64,000 nucleotides of DNA, taken from contig NZ_CP043839.1 in assembly GCF_032878955.1 (NCBI RefSeq), forward strand, positions 3,100,001 to 3,164,000, read 5' to 3'. This stretch comes from Butyricimonas paravirosa (GTDB lineage: Bacteria > Bacteroidota > Bacteroidia > Bacteroidales > Marinifilaceae). A program made the position numbers and the translations under genes. Position 1 is the stretch's first letter; every line of letters starts with the position of its first letter. Below are positions 33,396-41,437 of this stretch, in pieces. The notes beneath the pieces are model-generated. The model was not told the DNA's origin. It did no database searches and saw only the letters and a list, made by a program, of their open reading frames with translations.

Positions 33396-34826
33396 ATGGA
33401 AAGAGTTATGAGGTTAAAAAGTTGTATCGGAAGTTTATTGTTGACGCTCATGTTATGTTCTTGTAATTCCTGGTTGGATATAGATTTAATCAATCAGAGT
33501 GAAGAAAGTGATCTTTTCAGCACTGAGCGTGGTTTTTCAGAGGCTTTGGCCGGGGTCTATTGTGACATTGCAGCTTCCAATATGTATGGGCAGACATTAT
33601 CTTTCGGAATGCTTGATATTATGTCTCGTATTTATGATTACTCTCAGATTCCGAATAAGATGAAGATCTTTCGGGATTATAATTACGAGGATAAAGATAT
33701 GAAAGCTTATATTTATGCATTGTGGTGTTCATTTTATGCTAATATAGCATCATTAAATAATATTTTGGAATGGAGTGAGAGAAATGCATCCGTTTTATCT
33801 GACGAACGTCGAGATCAAGTGCGAGGAGAAGCATTAGCTTTACGGGGCATGTTACATTTTGATATTTATCGATTGTTTGCCGCTGATATTAAATTGGATA
33901 AAACATCTCGTATTTTACCTTACCAGACGGATTTTGGAGTAAAAACACCACCTGTTTATGCCACGGGAGATTATTTGGATCTAGTGGTTCGTGATTTGGA
34001 GGATGCGATAAAGTATTTAGAAAATGATCCGATAATGAAGATCACTCCTTACGAACTGGGAAATGGAGATGGTGAGAATAAAGATCAGTCCGACCTTTAT
34101 GTTGCCCGGATGAATTATTATGCGGCTAAAGCCTTGTTGGCCCGAGTTTATTTGAACATGGGAGGTGAGAAAGTGAAAGAGGCTCGTCGTTTGGCAGAGG
34201 AGGTGATTGATTGTGGTAAATTTGCTTTAGTGGATTATGAAAGGAGTTTGAACACGGAAGAGGCGAATAAAGATTTACTCTTTTCTGATGAGCATATTTT
34301 TTCTTTGCGAGGGCAAAATGTAAAAACTGATGCAGAAGGTGTTCATAAACAGATAACGGGCTCAGATGGAAACTTGCAAATGGCTAGTGGTTATCAAGCT
34401 TCTTTGTATGCAAGTGATTTAGAAGATTACCGTTTGAATTGGTATAAAGGTTTTTATATTATTAAATATACTTCGGATAATAGTAAGCGTTTCTTTCCCA
34501 AGATGCCGATGGTGCGTTTGTCTGAAATGTATTTGATCGCTGCAGAAGGATGGATGAAAGATGATCCGGATCATGCGGCAGAGTTGTTACAAACGTTAAA
34601 GCAAGCTAGAACCAAACAACTTGTGGGTAAACAAGCGGTGACAGAAGAGATTCTTTTATTGGAAATGCGTAAAGAATTTGTTGGGGAAGGACAGCTTTTT
34701 TACGTGTATAAACGATTGAATCACGATATTATAGGTAATACTTCGGAAGATGCAGTAAAAGCGAATAATGGTGTTTTCGTGTTGCCGATACCGGAGGAGG
34801 AAATTGAATATGGACATAGGAATTAA
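33396..34826 (+). CDS. SusD/RagB nutrient-binding lipoprotein, cluster B
   Basis: Substrate-binding lipoprotein of 476 residues that pairs with the SusC just upstream. Lipobox LLLTLMLCSC, mature start NSWLDIDLINQSEESDLFST. The conserved block VRGEALALRGMLHFDIYRLF and the C-terminal PMVRLSEMYLIAAEGWM and LLEMRKEFVGEGQLFYVYKR are SusD/RagB signatures. Another ATG, 12 bp downstream, also gives a complete signal peptide and follows a GGAAAG, so the exact start is uncertain. The end of the gene carries a GGAGGAGG run that could serve the next gene. Confidence 0.92.
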   Translation: MERVMRLKSCIGSLLLTLMLCSCNSWLDIDLINQSEESDLFSTERGFSEALAGVYCDIAASNMYGQTLSFGMLDIMSRIYDYSQIPNKMKIFRDYNYEDKDMKAYIYALWCSFYANIASLNNILEWSERNASVLSDERRDQVRGEALALRGMLHFDIYRLFAADIKLDKTSRILPYQTDFGVKTPPVYATGDYLDLVVRDLEDAIKYLENDPIMKITPYELGNGDGENKDQSDLYVARMNYYAAKALLARVYLNMGGEKVKEARRLAEEVIDCGKFALVDYERSLNTEEANKDLLFSDEHIFSLRGQNVKTDAEGVHKQITGSDGNLQMASGYQASLYASDLEDYRLNWYKGFYIIKYTSDNSKRFFPKMPMVRLSEMYLIAAEGWMKDDPDHAAELLQTLKQARTKQLVGKQAVTEEILLLEMRKEFVGEGQLFYVYKRLNHDIIGNTSEDAVKANNGVFVLPIPEEEIEYGHRN

Positions 34827-34839
34827 AAAGACTTGTTTT

Positions 34840-35595
34840 ATGAAGAAGTTTATATATATAATTTGGGCGTTCTGTATTGGTTTGCAAGGATGTGAGCAAG
34901 ATCCGGAATATGAATATGATGAGGTTAATCGTATTTATTTTCAATACGAGGTGCAGAATAGTCTGGGAAATAAGGTAAGTATTGATTCGGTTGTTTTCTC
35001 GTTCGGGAAATTGCCGGAGGCAGTAGTTGCTGACACGGCCAAGATTGTTATACAGCTAATGGGAAATGTTTCTGAGCAACCGCGGAAATATCGGGTGAAA
35101 GTATTGGAAAAAGGGAAACAGTTGAGTGGTGTGACAACCATGGTTGAAGGTGAAGATTATGCTCCTATTGCTGAAGAACAGGTGTTTGGTGCCAATCGTT
35201 TTCAAGATACTCTTCGAATTTTGGTTTATCGTAGTAATTTGAGTACTAGTTTACGAAATCCTGAATCTAAAACTTTGATGTTAACTCTTGAGGAAGGAGG
35301 TGATTTTCAGTTAGGGATTAATGTCGGCCATGAGATGAAGTTGTCTGTAAATAATATTTTATTTCCTCCGGCTTGGTGGGAGAAAAATGAAACACAATTA
35401 GGTTTTTATCATCCTAAAAAATGGCGAAAATTGATTGAATGGGATCCGATTTTTGCGGTTGAGGATGCGTTTATCGGTACTGGGGTCGATATGCAGAAAA
35501 AGAGTGGAATGTTGAATGATTGGTTGAATAAGAATATTATTATCGATGATGAAACCGGAATGCGCATAACGAAAACCGGGCTTGTCGAAATTTAA
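34840..35595 (+). CDS. DUF4843 lipoprotein, cluster B
   Basis: A 251-residue lipoprotein starting MKKFIYIIWAFCIGLQGC. The mature part begins EQDPEYEYDEVNRIYFQYEV, equivalent to NEGIYFNQRI in cluster A, and continues with VVADTAKIVIQLMGNVSEQP and EGEDYAPIAEEQVF, the DUF4843 pattern. An in-frame ATG 30 bp upstream lies inside the SusD gene behind GGAGGAGG and could be used, but it would place six charged residues before the signal. Function unknown; probably part of the ligand-binding surface complex. Confidence 0.8.
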   Translation: MKKFIYIIWAFCIGLQGCEQDPEYEYDEVNRIYFQYEVQNSLGNKVSIDSVVFSFGKLPEAVVADTAKIVIQLMGNVSEQPRKYRVKVLEKGKQLSGVTTMVEGEDYAPIAEEQVFGANRFQDTLRILVYRSNLSTSLRNPESKTLMLTLEEGGDFQLGINVGHEMKLSVNNILFPPAWWEKNETQLGFYHPKKWRKLIEWDPIFAVEDAFIGTGVDMQKKSGMLNDWLNKNIIIDDETGMRITKTGLVEI

Positions 35596-35615
35596 TATAA
35601 GGAAAAGTAATTTGT

Positions 35616-37220
35616 ATGAGAACAATAATATTTTTTGTGTGTTTGACAGGCTTGTTATTTGCTTGTTATGACGATAAGGGTAACTATGATTACAACGAGA
35701 TTAATCAAATTACTATTCAGGGAATTGATAGTTTGATTCGCTGTGATCAGATGGATTTGTTGTATATTCCGGTCACATTGGAGGGAACACAATACGCAGA
35801 TACTAACCGGTTCACTTATTTTTGGGAAATTAATCGTAAAACGGTGTCTACAGCTAAAGATTTGAACGTGTATGTTAATTTCCCGTTGGGAGAAAATGAG
35901 GCGCGCTTTGTGGTAACGGATAAAGAACTGGGTACGAAAGCATTTAAATATTTTAAGATTAACGTATCTAGTTCTACAGCTAGTGACGGTATCTTGGTTT
36001 TAAGCAAATATAAAGGACACGCAGAGTTATCTTTTAAGCGTTTGGATAAAGAAGGAAGTGTTTTCACGCCTAATTTTTATGAAGCTTTAACAGGAAATTA
36101 TTTGGGGACTAATCCACGGAAGATTCACCGGAATTATGTCCCGGAGGCAGATAATGAAAATTCCGGATTAAAAATAGAAACGGATCATCAAATAAAATGT
36201 TTGAGCGAGGAAACTTTGCAGGAGATCGGGGAGAATACTATTTTGGATCACAATTTTTTTATTAGACGCGCAAGTAATTTACCTTCTGGAGATATAGTTG
36301 ATTTTGATGTAAAGGCTTTTGCTCATTTACCCGTAACGATGGAAGGAGGATTTGGTAAGTCAACTTATATATTTACTATTGCAGGAGATGAGTTTTGGTT
36401 GGATCAGGCGATGCTTATTTCTTTTGGAGGGATGTCACAAACGATGTGTCTTACATTTATGCAAATGAAAAGTCCATGGAAGGGAAGATTGTCTCCGGCA
36501 ATGTTTTTGTCTGCTTTGGTTGAAAAAGAGTTGCAGAATTATGTTACACCTTCGGCGATGTATATGTTTGATGAAACAGTTGGTCAATTCTGTTATAATA
36601 ATTTGGCTGGATCAGGTAATATTGGTGTTCCTGCACTTGGTACTTATGATGGTTATTCTTTGTTGTTTGGAACGCATACAGCAACGAAAGATCATGCGGT
36701 GGCCGTGTTGAGTGATGGAGCGGATTACCGGATGTTGTATTTGAATCTTCCAAGTGGAGGACAATCCGTGCTTGCGGATTTGTCCGTGTCTGGTAATATT
36801 ATTAACGAAACAACATCTTATTATCCGATGAAAAATGAAGCTTATATGTTGTTTGCCACGAATGATAAATTATATCGTTATAATTTACGCGAGTTAGAAA
36901 ACAATGTAGCTCCGGGAAATTCGAACGTGTTCGTGGAGTTGTCGAAATGGGGGTATAGTGCGGAGGCTAAAATCACTTGTATGAGTGTTTCAAGAACAGA
37001 GCGGGAAATACTTTTAGGTGTTTCGCGTTATGGGGATGATACGGAAGGTATGTCGGAAGAGTTGAAAGGAGATGTACTGGTTTTAGATTTGAAAACAGGA
37101 GAGTTGGTGAAAAAATATGAAGGAGTGGCGGGTGTTCCTGTAGATGTGAAAATTAAGTATCAAAAATGGCTTCGAGATGGTAAAGAGGGGGGGAATATTG
37201 TAGATATGCTTTATTTCTAG
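35616..37220 (+). CDS. PKD-like family surface lipoprotein, cluster B
   Basis: A 534-residue lipoprotein, paralogue of the cluster A protein. The signal MRTIIFFVCLTGLLFAC is followed by YDDKGNYDYNEI, matching ADDKGNYNYHDI of the cluster A protein almost position by position. A PKD/Ig-like domain (about 30-120, LLYIPVTLEGTQYADTNRFT) precedes a long beta-rich region. The acidic start after the cysteine suggests surface exposure. It is the last gene of cluster B; no TlpA gene follows, and a strong terminator does. Confidence 0.75.
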   Translation: MRTIIFFVCLTGLLFACYDDKGNYDYNEINQITIQGIDSLIRCDQMDLLYIPVTLEGTQYADTNRFTYFWEINRKTVSTAKDLNVYVNFPLGENEARFVVTDKELGTKAFKYFKINVSSSTASDGILVLSKYKGHAELSFKRLDKEGSVFTPNFYEALTGNYLGTNPRKIHRNYVPEADNENSGLKIETDHQIKCLSEETLQEIGENTILDHNFFIRRASNLPSGDIVDFDVKAFAHLPVTMEGGFGKSTYIFTIAGDEFWLDQAMLISFGGMSQTMCLTFMQMKSPWKGRLSPAMFLSALVEKELQNYVTPSAMYMFDETVGQFCYNNLAGSGNIGVPALGTYDGYSLLFGTHTATKDHAVAVLSDGADYRMLYLNLPSGGQSVLADLSVSGNIINETTSYYPMKNEAYMLFATNDKLYRYNLRELENNVAPGNSNVFVELSKWGYSAEAKITCMSVSRTEREILLGVSRYGDDTEGMSEELKGDVLVLDLKTGELVKKYEGVAGVPVDVKIKYQKWLRDGKEGGNIVDMLYF

Positions 37221-37243
37221 ATATTTTCTAGATTTTAGAGATT

Positions 37244-37277
37244 TAGCGATAGAAAGTTTCATGCCTTTCTATCGCTA
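37244..37277 (+). terminator. Intrinsic terminator of cluster B
   Basis: A perfect 13-bp stem (TAGCGATAGAAAG with CTTTCTATCGCTA) and 8-nt loop are followed by TTTTTT, 23 bp after the last gene of cluster B. Confidence 0.88.
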
Positions 37278-37285
37278 TTTTTTAC

Positions 37286-37906
37286 TTATTGATTTTCATT
37301 TCCTTTCAATACCGGAAGACTGATGTGGTATTTCACTGCAACGACCCGGGTTAAAATGACACTTCCGGCCGTGATGATCTGGGTGGTGATGTGTCCCACG
37401 GCAAAGAAGTCACAGGCGAAGTAAATTAATCCGCCTAGAATACAGGCGATAGCATATATGTCCTTACGGAAGATAAGGGGAACCTCGTTGATAAATATAT
37501 CCCGGATGACTCCCCCGACAGCTCCGGTTGTCATACCCATGATAATGGCAACCCACATTGGGAATCCTGCAACCAAACTCTTCTCGATACCTACCACGGT
37601 AAACAGTCCCAATCCAATGGCATCAAAGATGAAAAACGTGTTATTCAATCGGATGACATATTTCCCGAACATAATCACGAATAACAAGGCCAGCCCTGTA
37701 ACAATCAGATAGGAGGGTTGGTGCATCCAAAAAGGAGTTAACCCCAGCATCAAATCTCGTGTCGTTCCGCCCCCGATGGCTGTTGCGGCTCCAACCACGT
37801 ATGCCCCGAACCAGTCGAATCGCTTGGCTGATGCCAAACGTATTCCACTGATAGCGAATGCGAATGTACCGATGTAATCAATGATTGTAGTAAAATCAAT
37901 ATTCAT
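37286..37906 (-). CDS. TRIC/UPF0126 family membrane channel
   Basis: An inner-membrane protein of 206 residues with about seven helices, of the trimeric intracellular cation channel (UPF0126, YicG/YadS) family. It has two repeats of the glycine-rich motif: FAFAISGIRLASAKRFDWFG with GAATAIGGGTTRDLMLG, and FTVVGIEKSLVAGFP with GMTTGAVGGVIRDIF. Bacterial relatives conduct potassium or possibly glycine. A minus-strand -7 element TAGCTTTG (37937-37930) precedes the start. It is convergent with cluster B, and the cluster B terminator lies in the gap between them. Confidence 0.88.
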   Translation of the reverse strand: MNIDFTTIIDYIGTFAFAISGIRLASAKRFDWFGAYVVGAATAIGGGTTRDLMLGLTPFWMHQPSYLIVTGLALLFVIMFGKYVIRLNNTFFIFDAIGLGLFTVVGIEKSLVAGFPMWVAIIMGMTTGAVGGVIRDIFINEVPLIFRKDIYAIACILGGLIYFACDFFAVGHITTQIITAGSVILTRVVAVKYHISLPVLKGNENQ

Positions 37907-38009
37907 ATTCCTGTTATTTTTTGAGCCTGCAAAGCTAATAATAAAGGAATATCATTCGCCACGTATTTTGATGTTTTACAGCATGATAATAGGGTTTATA
38001 AACCTATTT

Positions 38010-38846
38010 TTATACCCACTCTTCGCTTTTCATTTCCCCTTCCACGGAAAGTACGATCTTTTTGATCGGGATGTTACGGGAGGCCATTTCTCTCGCTTTT
38101 AAAGCCATTTGCAGGAGGCCACCGCAACAAGGTACTTCCATGATGAGAACCGTGAGCGTGTCGATCTGGGCATCGTCAATCATGCTACGAAGTTTGTCCA
38201 CGTAAGAATCGGTATTATGATCCAGTTTCGGGCAGGCAATAGCCAGGATCTTACCTTTCAGGAAACGTTCGTGAAAATTCCCGGAGGCAAAGGCTGAACA
38301 GTCGGAGGCCAGTAACACGTTTGCCCTTTGGAAATACCCGGCTTGCGGGTTTAATAGGTGTAACTGTACGGGCCATTGCCGGAGTTCGGAGCTACCGGAA
38401 CATGGAGTTATAGCGGGTTTCATGACGGGTTTTAATTCTCTTGCCATGGAACCGGGACATCCACATCCCAATTTCGGTGTGGGATGTAATTCTTGCAGGT
38501 TTATGGGGATGTTATGGCGTTTCAAATATTCCAATCCCTGTTTTACCAGCTCTTTTTCACCGTGTTCTTTCAGGTGACGTAAATGAGCCAGGATTACGTG
38601 TTCTCCTTTGGGCGCTATACGCTCCATAACAGCTTCTTCACTATATGGTTCCGCTTCCCGTTCTTCTAGCTCGATGGCACCGACGGGACATTCTCCGATA
38701 CAAGCACCCAGCCCGTCGCAGTACAAATCACTTATCATGACGGCTTTCCCGTCTATTAATTGTAAAGCCCCTTCGTGGCAACCTTTCACGCATAGCCCGC
38801 AGCCGTTACATTTTTCCTCGTCTATTTTTATAATTGTCCGTTTCAT
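38010..38846 (-). CDS. 4Fe-4S ferredoxin-type protein
   Basis: A 278-residue cytoplasmic iron-sulfur protein. The N-terminal 60 residues hold two cluster motifs. The first is canonical, CNGCGLCVKGC. The second reads CDGLGACIGECP, in which leucine stands where the second cysteine is expected; this form is usual in this family and may host a three-cysteine or [3Fe-4S] site. The C-terminal domain adds cysteines in GCGCPGS and VPCCGGLLQMA and a DLLLASDCSAF-like segment (LLASDCSAFASG), suggesting more metal binding. The electron partner is unknown. A -7 element TATCTTTG (38878-38871) lies upstream. Confidence 0.8.
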   Translation of the reverse strand: MKRTIIKIDEEKCNGCGLCVKGCHEGALQLIDGKAVMISDLYCDGLGACIGECPVGAIELEEREAEPYSEEAVMERIAPKGEHVILAHLRHLKEHGEKELVKQGLEYLKRHNIPINLQELHPTPKLGCGCPGSMARELKPVMKPAITPCSGSSELRQWPVQLHLLNPQAGYFQRANVLLASDCSAFASGNFHERFLKGKILAIACPKLDHNTDSYVDKLRSMIDDAQIDTLTVLIMEVPCCGGLLQMALKAREMASRNIPIKKIVLSVEGEMKSEEWV

Positions 38847-39108
38847 AGTCAGTCGTTTTTGATTCTAGGACAAAGATACACGTGAAAACAGGGGAGTTTT
38901 GTAATGAATATTACAGATGGGGCTCAAAAAACAAGAATAATTGTTTATGAATTTTAAATTGTAAAAAATAGAGAGAATGTATAAGTTCTAATTAATATCG
39001 TTTTTTTCTTTTTAGTATGATATACACTCTCTTTGGACATCATTCGTAGAGCTTCTGGGAGGTATTCGTGGAGGAATGAGGATAGAGTTTGTTCAATATC
39101 GGAACAAA

Positions 39109-39173
39109 TTCGAATCAAAGACACTCACTGAACGTCTTTGAAACGTCTTTGATTCGAAAGTGAAACGTCTTTG
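39109..39173. repeat. AACGTCTTTGA direct repeats with inverted repeat
   Basis: AACGTCTTTGA occurs at 39131, 39142 and 39163, spacings of 11 and 21 bp, about one and two helical turns. The inverted form TTCGAATCAAAGAC (39109-39122) pairs exactly with 39145-39158. It could be a cluster of protein sites or a decayed repeat element. Confidence 0.5.
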
Positions 39174-39184
39174 ATCCCTAAGTT

Positions 39185-39230
39185 CATCGAATCTTCTTCG
39201 AATTTCCTGCGGGTATTTATGGTATTCTCC
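39185..39230 (+). repeat. 130-bp dispersed repeat, partial copy 3
   Basis: These 46 bp align without gaps to 674-719 of copy 1: CATCGAAT, three bases, CTTCGAAT, then G-rich and TATTT blocks, ending TTCTCC. The rest of the 130-bp unit is not recognisable here, so the copy is partial or diverged. Confidence 0.5.
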
Positions 39231-39315
39231 AGTATCTCCTTGTACACGAAACTAGGAACTTTTTCCTTTCATACGAGGAGACACTGGGGAAGTGTTAACC
39301 TTCAATTTTGGAAAT

Positions 39316-40479
39316 TTACTTGAATGCTTTTTTCAAGCGTTCCAGTCCTTCTTTTACCGTTTCGAGCGGGCAACCGATGTTCATGCGGAAAAAGCCTTCT
39401 CCCTCGGGGCCGAAATCCGTGCCGCTATTTAAGCCGAGTTTCGCCTCGTGGAGTAGTTTTTCCTGAATTTGCTCGTGGGATAGCCCTGTCGCCCGGAAAT
39501 CAAGCCAGAGTAAAAAAGAGCCTTCCGGGAGTATCATTTTTACCGAGGGTAACTCTTCCCGGAGAAATTGATCGGTAAACAGGATGTTCTTTTCGAGGTA
39601 ACGAACCATTTCGTCCAACCAGGCGTCCCCGTGCTTGTAGGCAGCCTCTAGAGTGACGTGTCCGAAGATATTACCCAAATCCAAGTGCAGACATAAAAGT
39701 TCTTTCTCGAAGGGACGACGTAATTCTGGGTTCGAGATCACGACAACGGAATTCATCATCCCGGCGATATTGAATGTTTTACTCGGAGCCATCATGGTCA
39801 CGGTGATCGCGGCAATCTCCGGTGACAGGGAGGCCATTACCACGTGCTTGTGTCCGAAGAGGGCAAGGTCGGAATGGATTTCGTCAGAGAGGATTGTGAC
39901 CCCGTATTGCAGGCATAGCGCTCCGATTCGAGTAAGCTCTTCCTTGGTCCATACTCTTCCTACAGGGTTGTGAGAATTGCTTATTATCAGTAATTTTACT
40001 CCGTCTTTCAGTTTCTTTTCAACATCTTCCCAGTCAATCTGGTAATGTCCGTTTTCTACTTTCAAGGTACTGCATACGAGTTCCCGGTTGTTATCTTTCA
40101 CCACGGCATAGAATGGAGGATAGACAGGAGTAAAAATCATGACCTTATCATGTTCTTCCGTGTAAACTCGAACCCCTAATGCCAGGGCCGTGACGATACC
40201 GGGACTACTTAACAGCCAGCGGGTGTCCATTTGCCAACCGTGGCGACGTGCCACCCAATCGGCGAATGCCTGTTTGGCTTTATCACTTCGGAACGTGTAT
40301 CCGAAAACTCCTTTTTCACAACATTCACGAGCGGCATCGAGAATTTCGGGGGCTACCTGAAAATCCATATCCGCTACCCACATGGGTAGAATATCCGTGT
40401 TACCAAACACGTTTGCAAGATTGTCGTACTTCACGCAACTCGTGTTCCGACGGTCTATTATCTGATCAAAATTGTACAT
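39316..40479 (-). CDS. MalY/PatB family aminotransferase (cystathionine beta-lyase)
   Basis: A PLP-dependent fold-type I enzyme of 387 residues. It starts YNFDQIIDRRNTSCVKYDNL, with ILPMWVADMDFQVAPEI, the PatB/MalY signature. PLP contacts: SNSHNPVGRVWTKEEL, LSDEIHSDLALFGHKH, and the Schiff-base lysine in MAPSKTFNIAGM. The C-terminal GSFLLWLDFRATGL and FFRMNIGCPLETVKEGLERL complete the domain. Members cleave C-S bonds in cystathionine or cysteine, releasing pyruvate, ammonia and a thiol. It stands alone. Confidence 0.9.
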   Translation of the reverse strand: MYNFDQIIDRRNTSCVKYDNLANVFGNTDILPMWVADMDFQVAPEILDAARECCEKGVFGYTFRSDKAKQAFADWVARRHGWQMDTRWLLSSPGIVTALALGVRVYTEEHDKVMIFTPVYPPFYAVVKDNNRELVCSTLKVENGHYQIDWEDVEKKLKDGVKLLIISNSHNPVGRVWTKEELTRIGALCLQYGVTILSDEIHSDLALFGHKHVVMASLSPEIAAITVTMMAPSKTFNIAGMMNSVVVISNPELRRPFEKELLCLHLDLGNIFGHVTLEAAYKHGDAWLDEMVRYLEKNILFTDQFLREELPSVKMILPEGSFLLWLDFRATGLSHEQIQEKLLHEAKLGLNSGTDFGPEGEGFFRMNIGCPLETVKEGLERLKKAFK

Positions 40480-40633
40480 ACTTTTTTTATTTAATCGAGT
40501 AGCAAGTTATAAAACTCTTTTAAATATTTATGCGGGAATGGACGGGAAATGTCGAAACATTTATTTCATATTTTGGTAATCGTTTCTTAACAATACAATT
40601 CTTCCTTTGTATAAGTAATTTAGGAATGAATAT

Positions 40634-41437
40634 ATGCCTAAGAAACAGCAACATTACAAAACAATCGTTCTTTCGGACATTCACCTCGGTTCTAAATGGT
40701 CGAAGACGAAAGAGGTTACCCGTTTTTTAAAACAACACTCTTGCGATACCCTTATCTTATGTGGTGATATTATCGACGGGTGGTCGCTTATGCGAGGGAA
40801 AAACAGTAAATGGCGGCGGCGCCACACGAATTTTATCAAGGTGTTACTAGACATCTCTCATGAGACGAAGATTATTTACGTGCGGGGAAATCATGATGAT
40901 TTCCTGGATCGAGTGATCCCCTTGACCTTCTCGAATATTTCAGTGGTGAAGGATTACATCCACACGAGTGGGGATAAACGTTATTACGTGCTACATGGGG
41001 ACGTGTTTGATAAAGTGACTTCCTCTATGAGTTGGTTGGCGAAAGTCGGGGATGTGGGATATTCTTTCTTGTTGTGGGTGAACAAGATTTACAATCGCCG
41101 TCGATTGAAGAAAGGTTTGCCCTATTATTCGATTGCCCGGGAAATCAAGTTAAAAGTGAAAGCTTCGGTTTCATATATCAGTGATTTCGAAAAACACATC
41201 GTGGATATTGCCGGGAAGAAAGGTTGTCAAGGGGTGATTTGCGGGCATATCCACTATCCGGAGAAGAAGATGATCGGGAACGTGCTTTACTTGAATTCGG
41301 GAGACTGGATGGAATCTCTCTCTGCCTTGACCGAGGATTACGATGGAAACTGGAATGTGTATATCGAAGAAAAGGCTTTGACGGAGGTACGAGATTCGGA
41401 ATCTGAAACTGTATTACACACGGGATTAGCGGTATGA
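40634..41437 (+). CDS. LpxH-like UDP-2,3-diacylglucosamine diphosphatase
   Basis: A calcineurin-like metallophosphoesterase with 267 residues. All metal motifs are present: LSDIHLGS, LCGDIIDGW, VRGNHDDF, LHGDVFD and CGHIHYPE. The LpxH-like branch, which hydrolyses UDP-2,3-diacylglucosamine in lipid A synthesis, is suggested by the spacing and the helical insert with the KVGDVGYSFLLWVNKIYNRR segment. Its stop overlaps the next start (ATGA), so translation is coupled to a glycosyltransferase. Other substrates in envelope glycolipid synthesis are possible. Confidence 0.8.
   Translation: MPKKQQHYKTIVLSDIHLGSKWSKTKEVTRFLKQHSCDTLILCGDIIDGWSLMRGKNSKWRRRHTNFIKVLLDISHETKIIYVRGNHDDFLDRVIPLTFSNISVVKDYIHTSGDKRYYVLHGDVFDKVTSSMSWLAKVGDVGYSFLLWVNKIYNRRRLKKGLPYYSIAREIKLKVKASVSYISDFEKHIVDIAGKKGCQGVICGHIHYPEKKMIGNVLYLNSGDWMESLSALTEDYDGNWNVYIEEKALTEVRDSESETVLHTGLAV

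Larger units (their letters stand above)
38847..39315. other. Repeat-bearing intergenic region
   Basis: No gene is seen in this 469-bp gap. It contains the -7 element of the Fe-S gene at one end, three direct copies of AACGTCTTTGA (39131, 39142, 39163), a 14-bp perfect inverted repeat (39109-39122 with 39145-39158) and a 46-bp partial copy of the dispersed repeat (39185-39230). Confidence 0.55.

Noticed and set aside
37988..38008. A hairpin (AATAGG, CCTATT) after the Fe-S gene as a terminator
   Set aside because: It is AT-rich with a bulge and has no U-run in the direction of the gene; too weak to call.
38010..38846. The missing second cysteine in the second Fe-S motif as a mutation
   Set aside because: The CDGLGACIGECP form is common in this ferredoxin family, so it is likely a family trait rather than damage.
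39131..39173. A CRISPR-like array of AACGTCTTTGA
   Set aside because: The repeats are too short (11 bp), too few and spaced by 0-10 bp; no cas gene is in the window.
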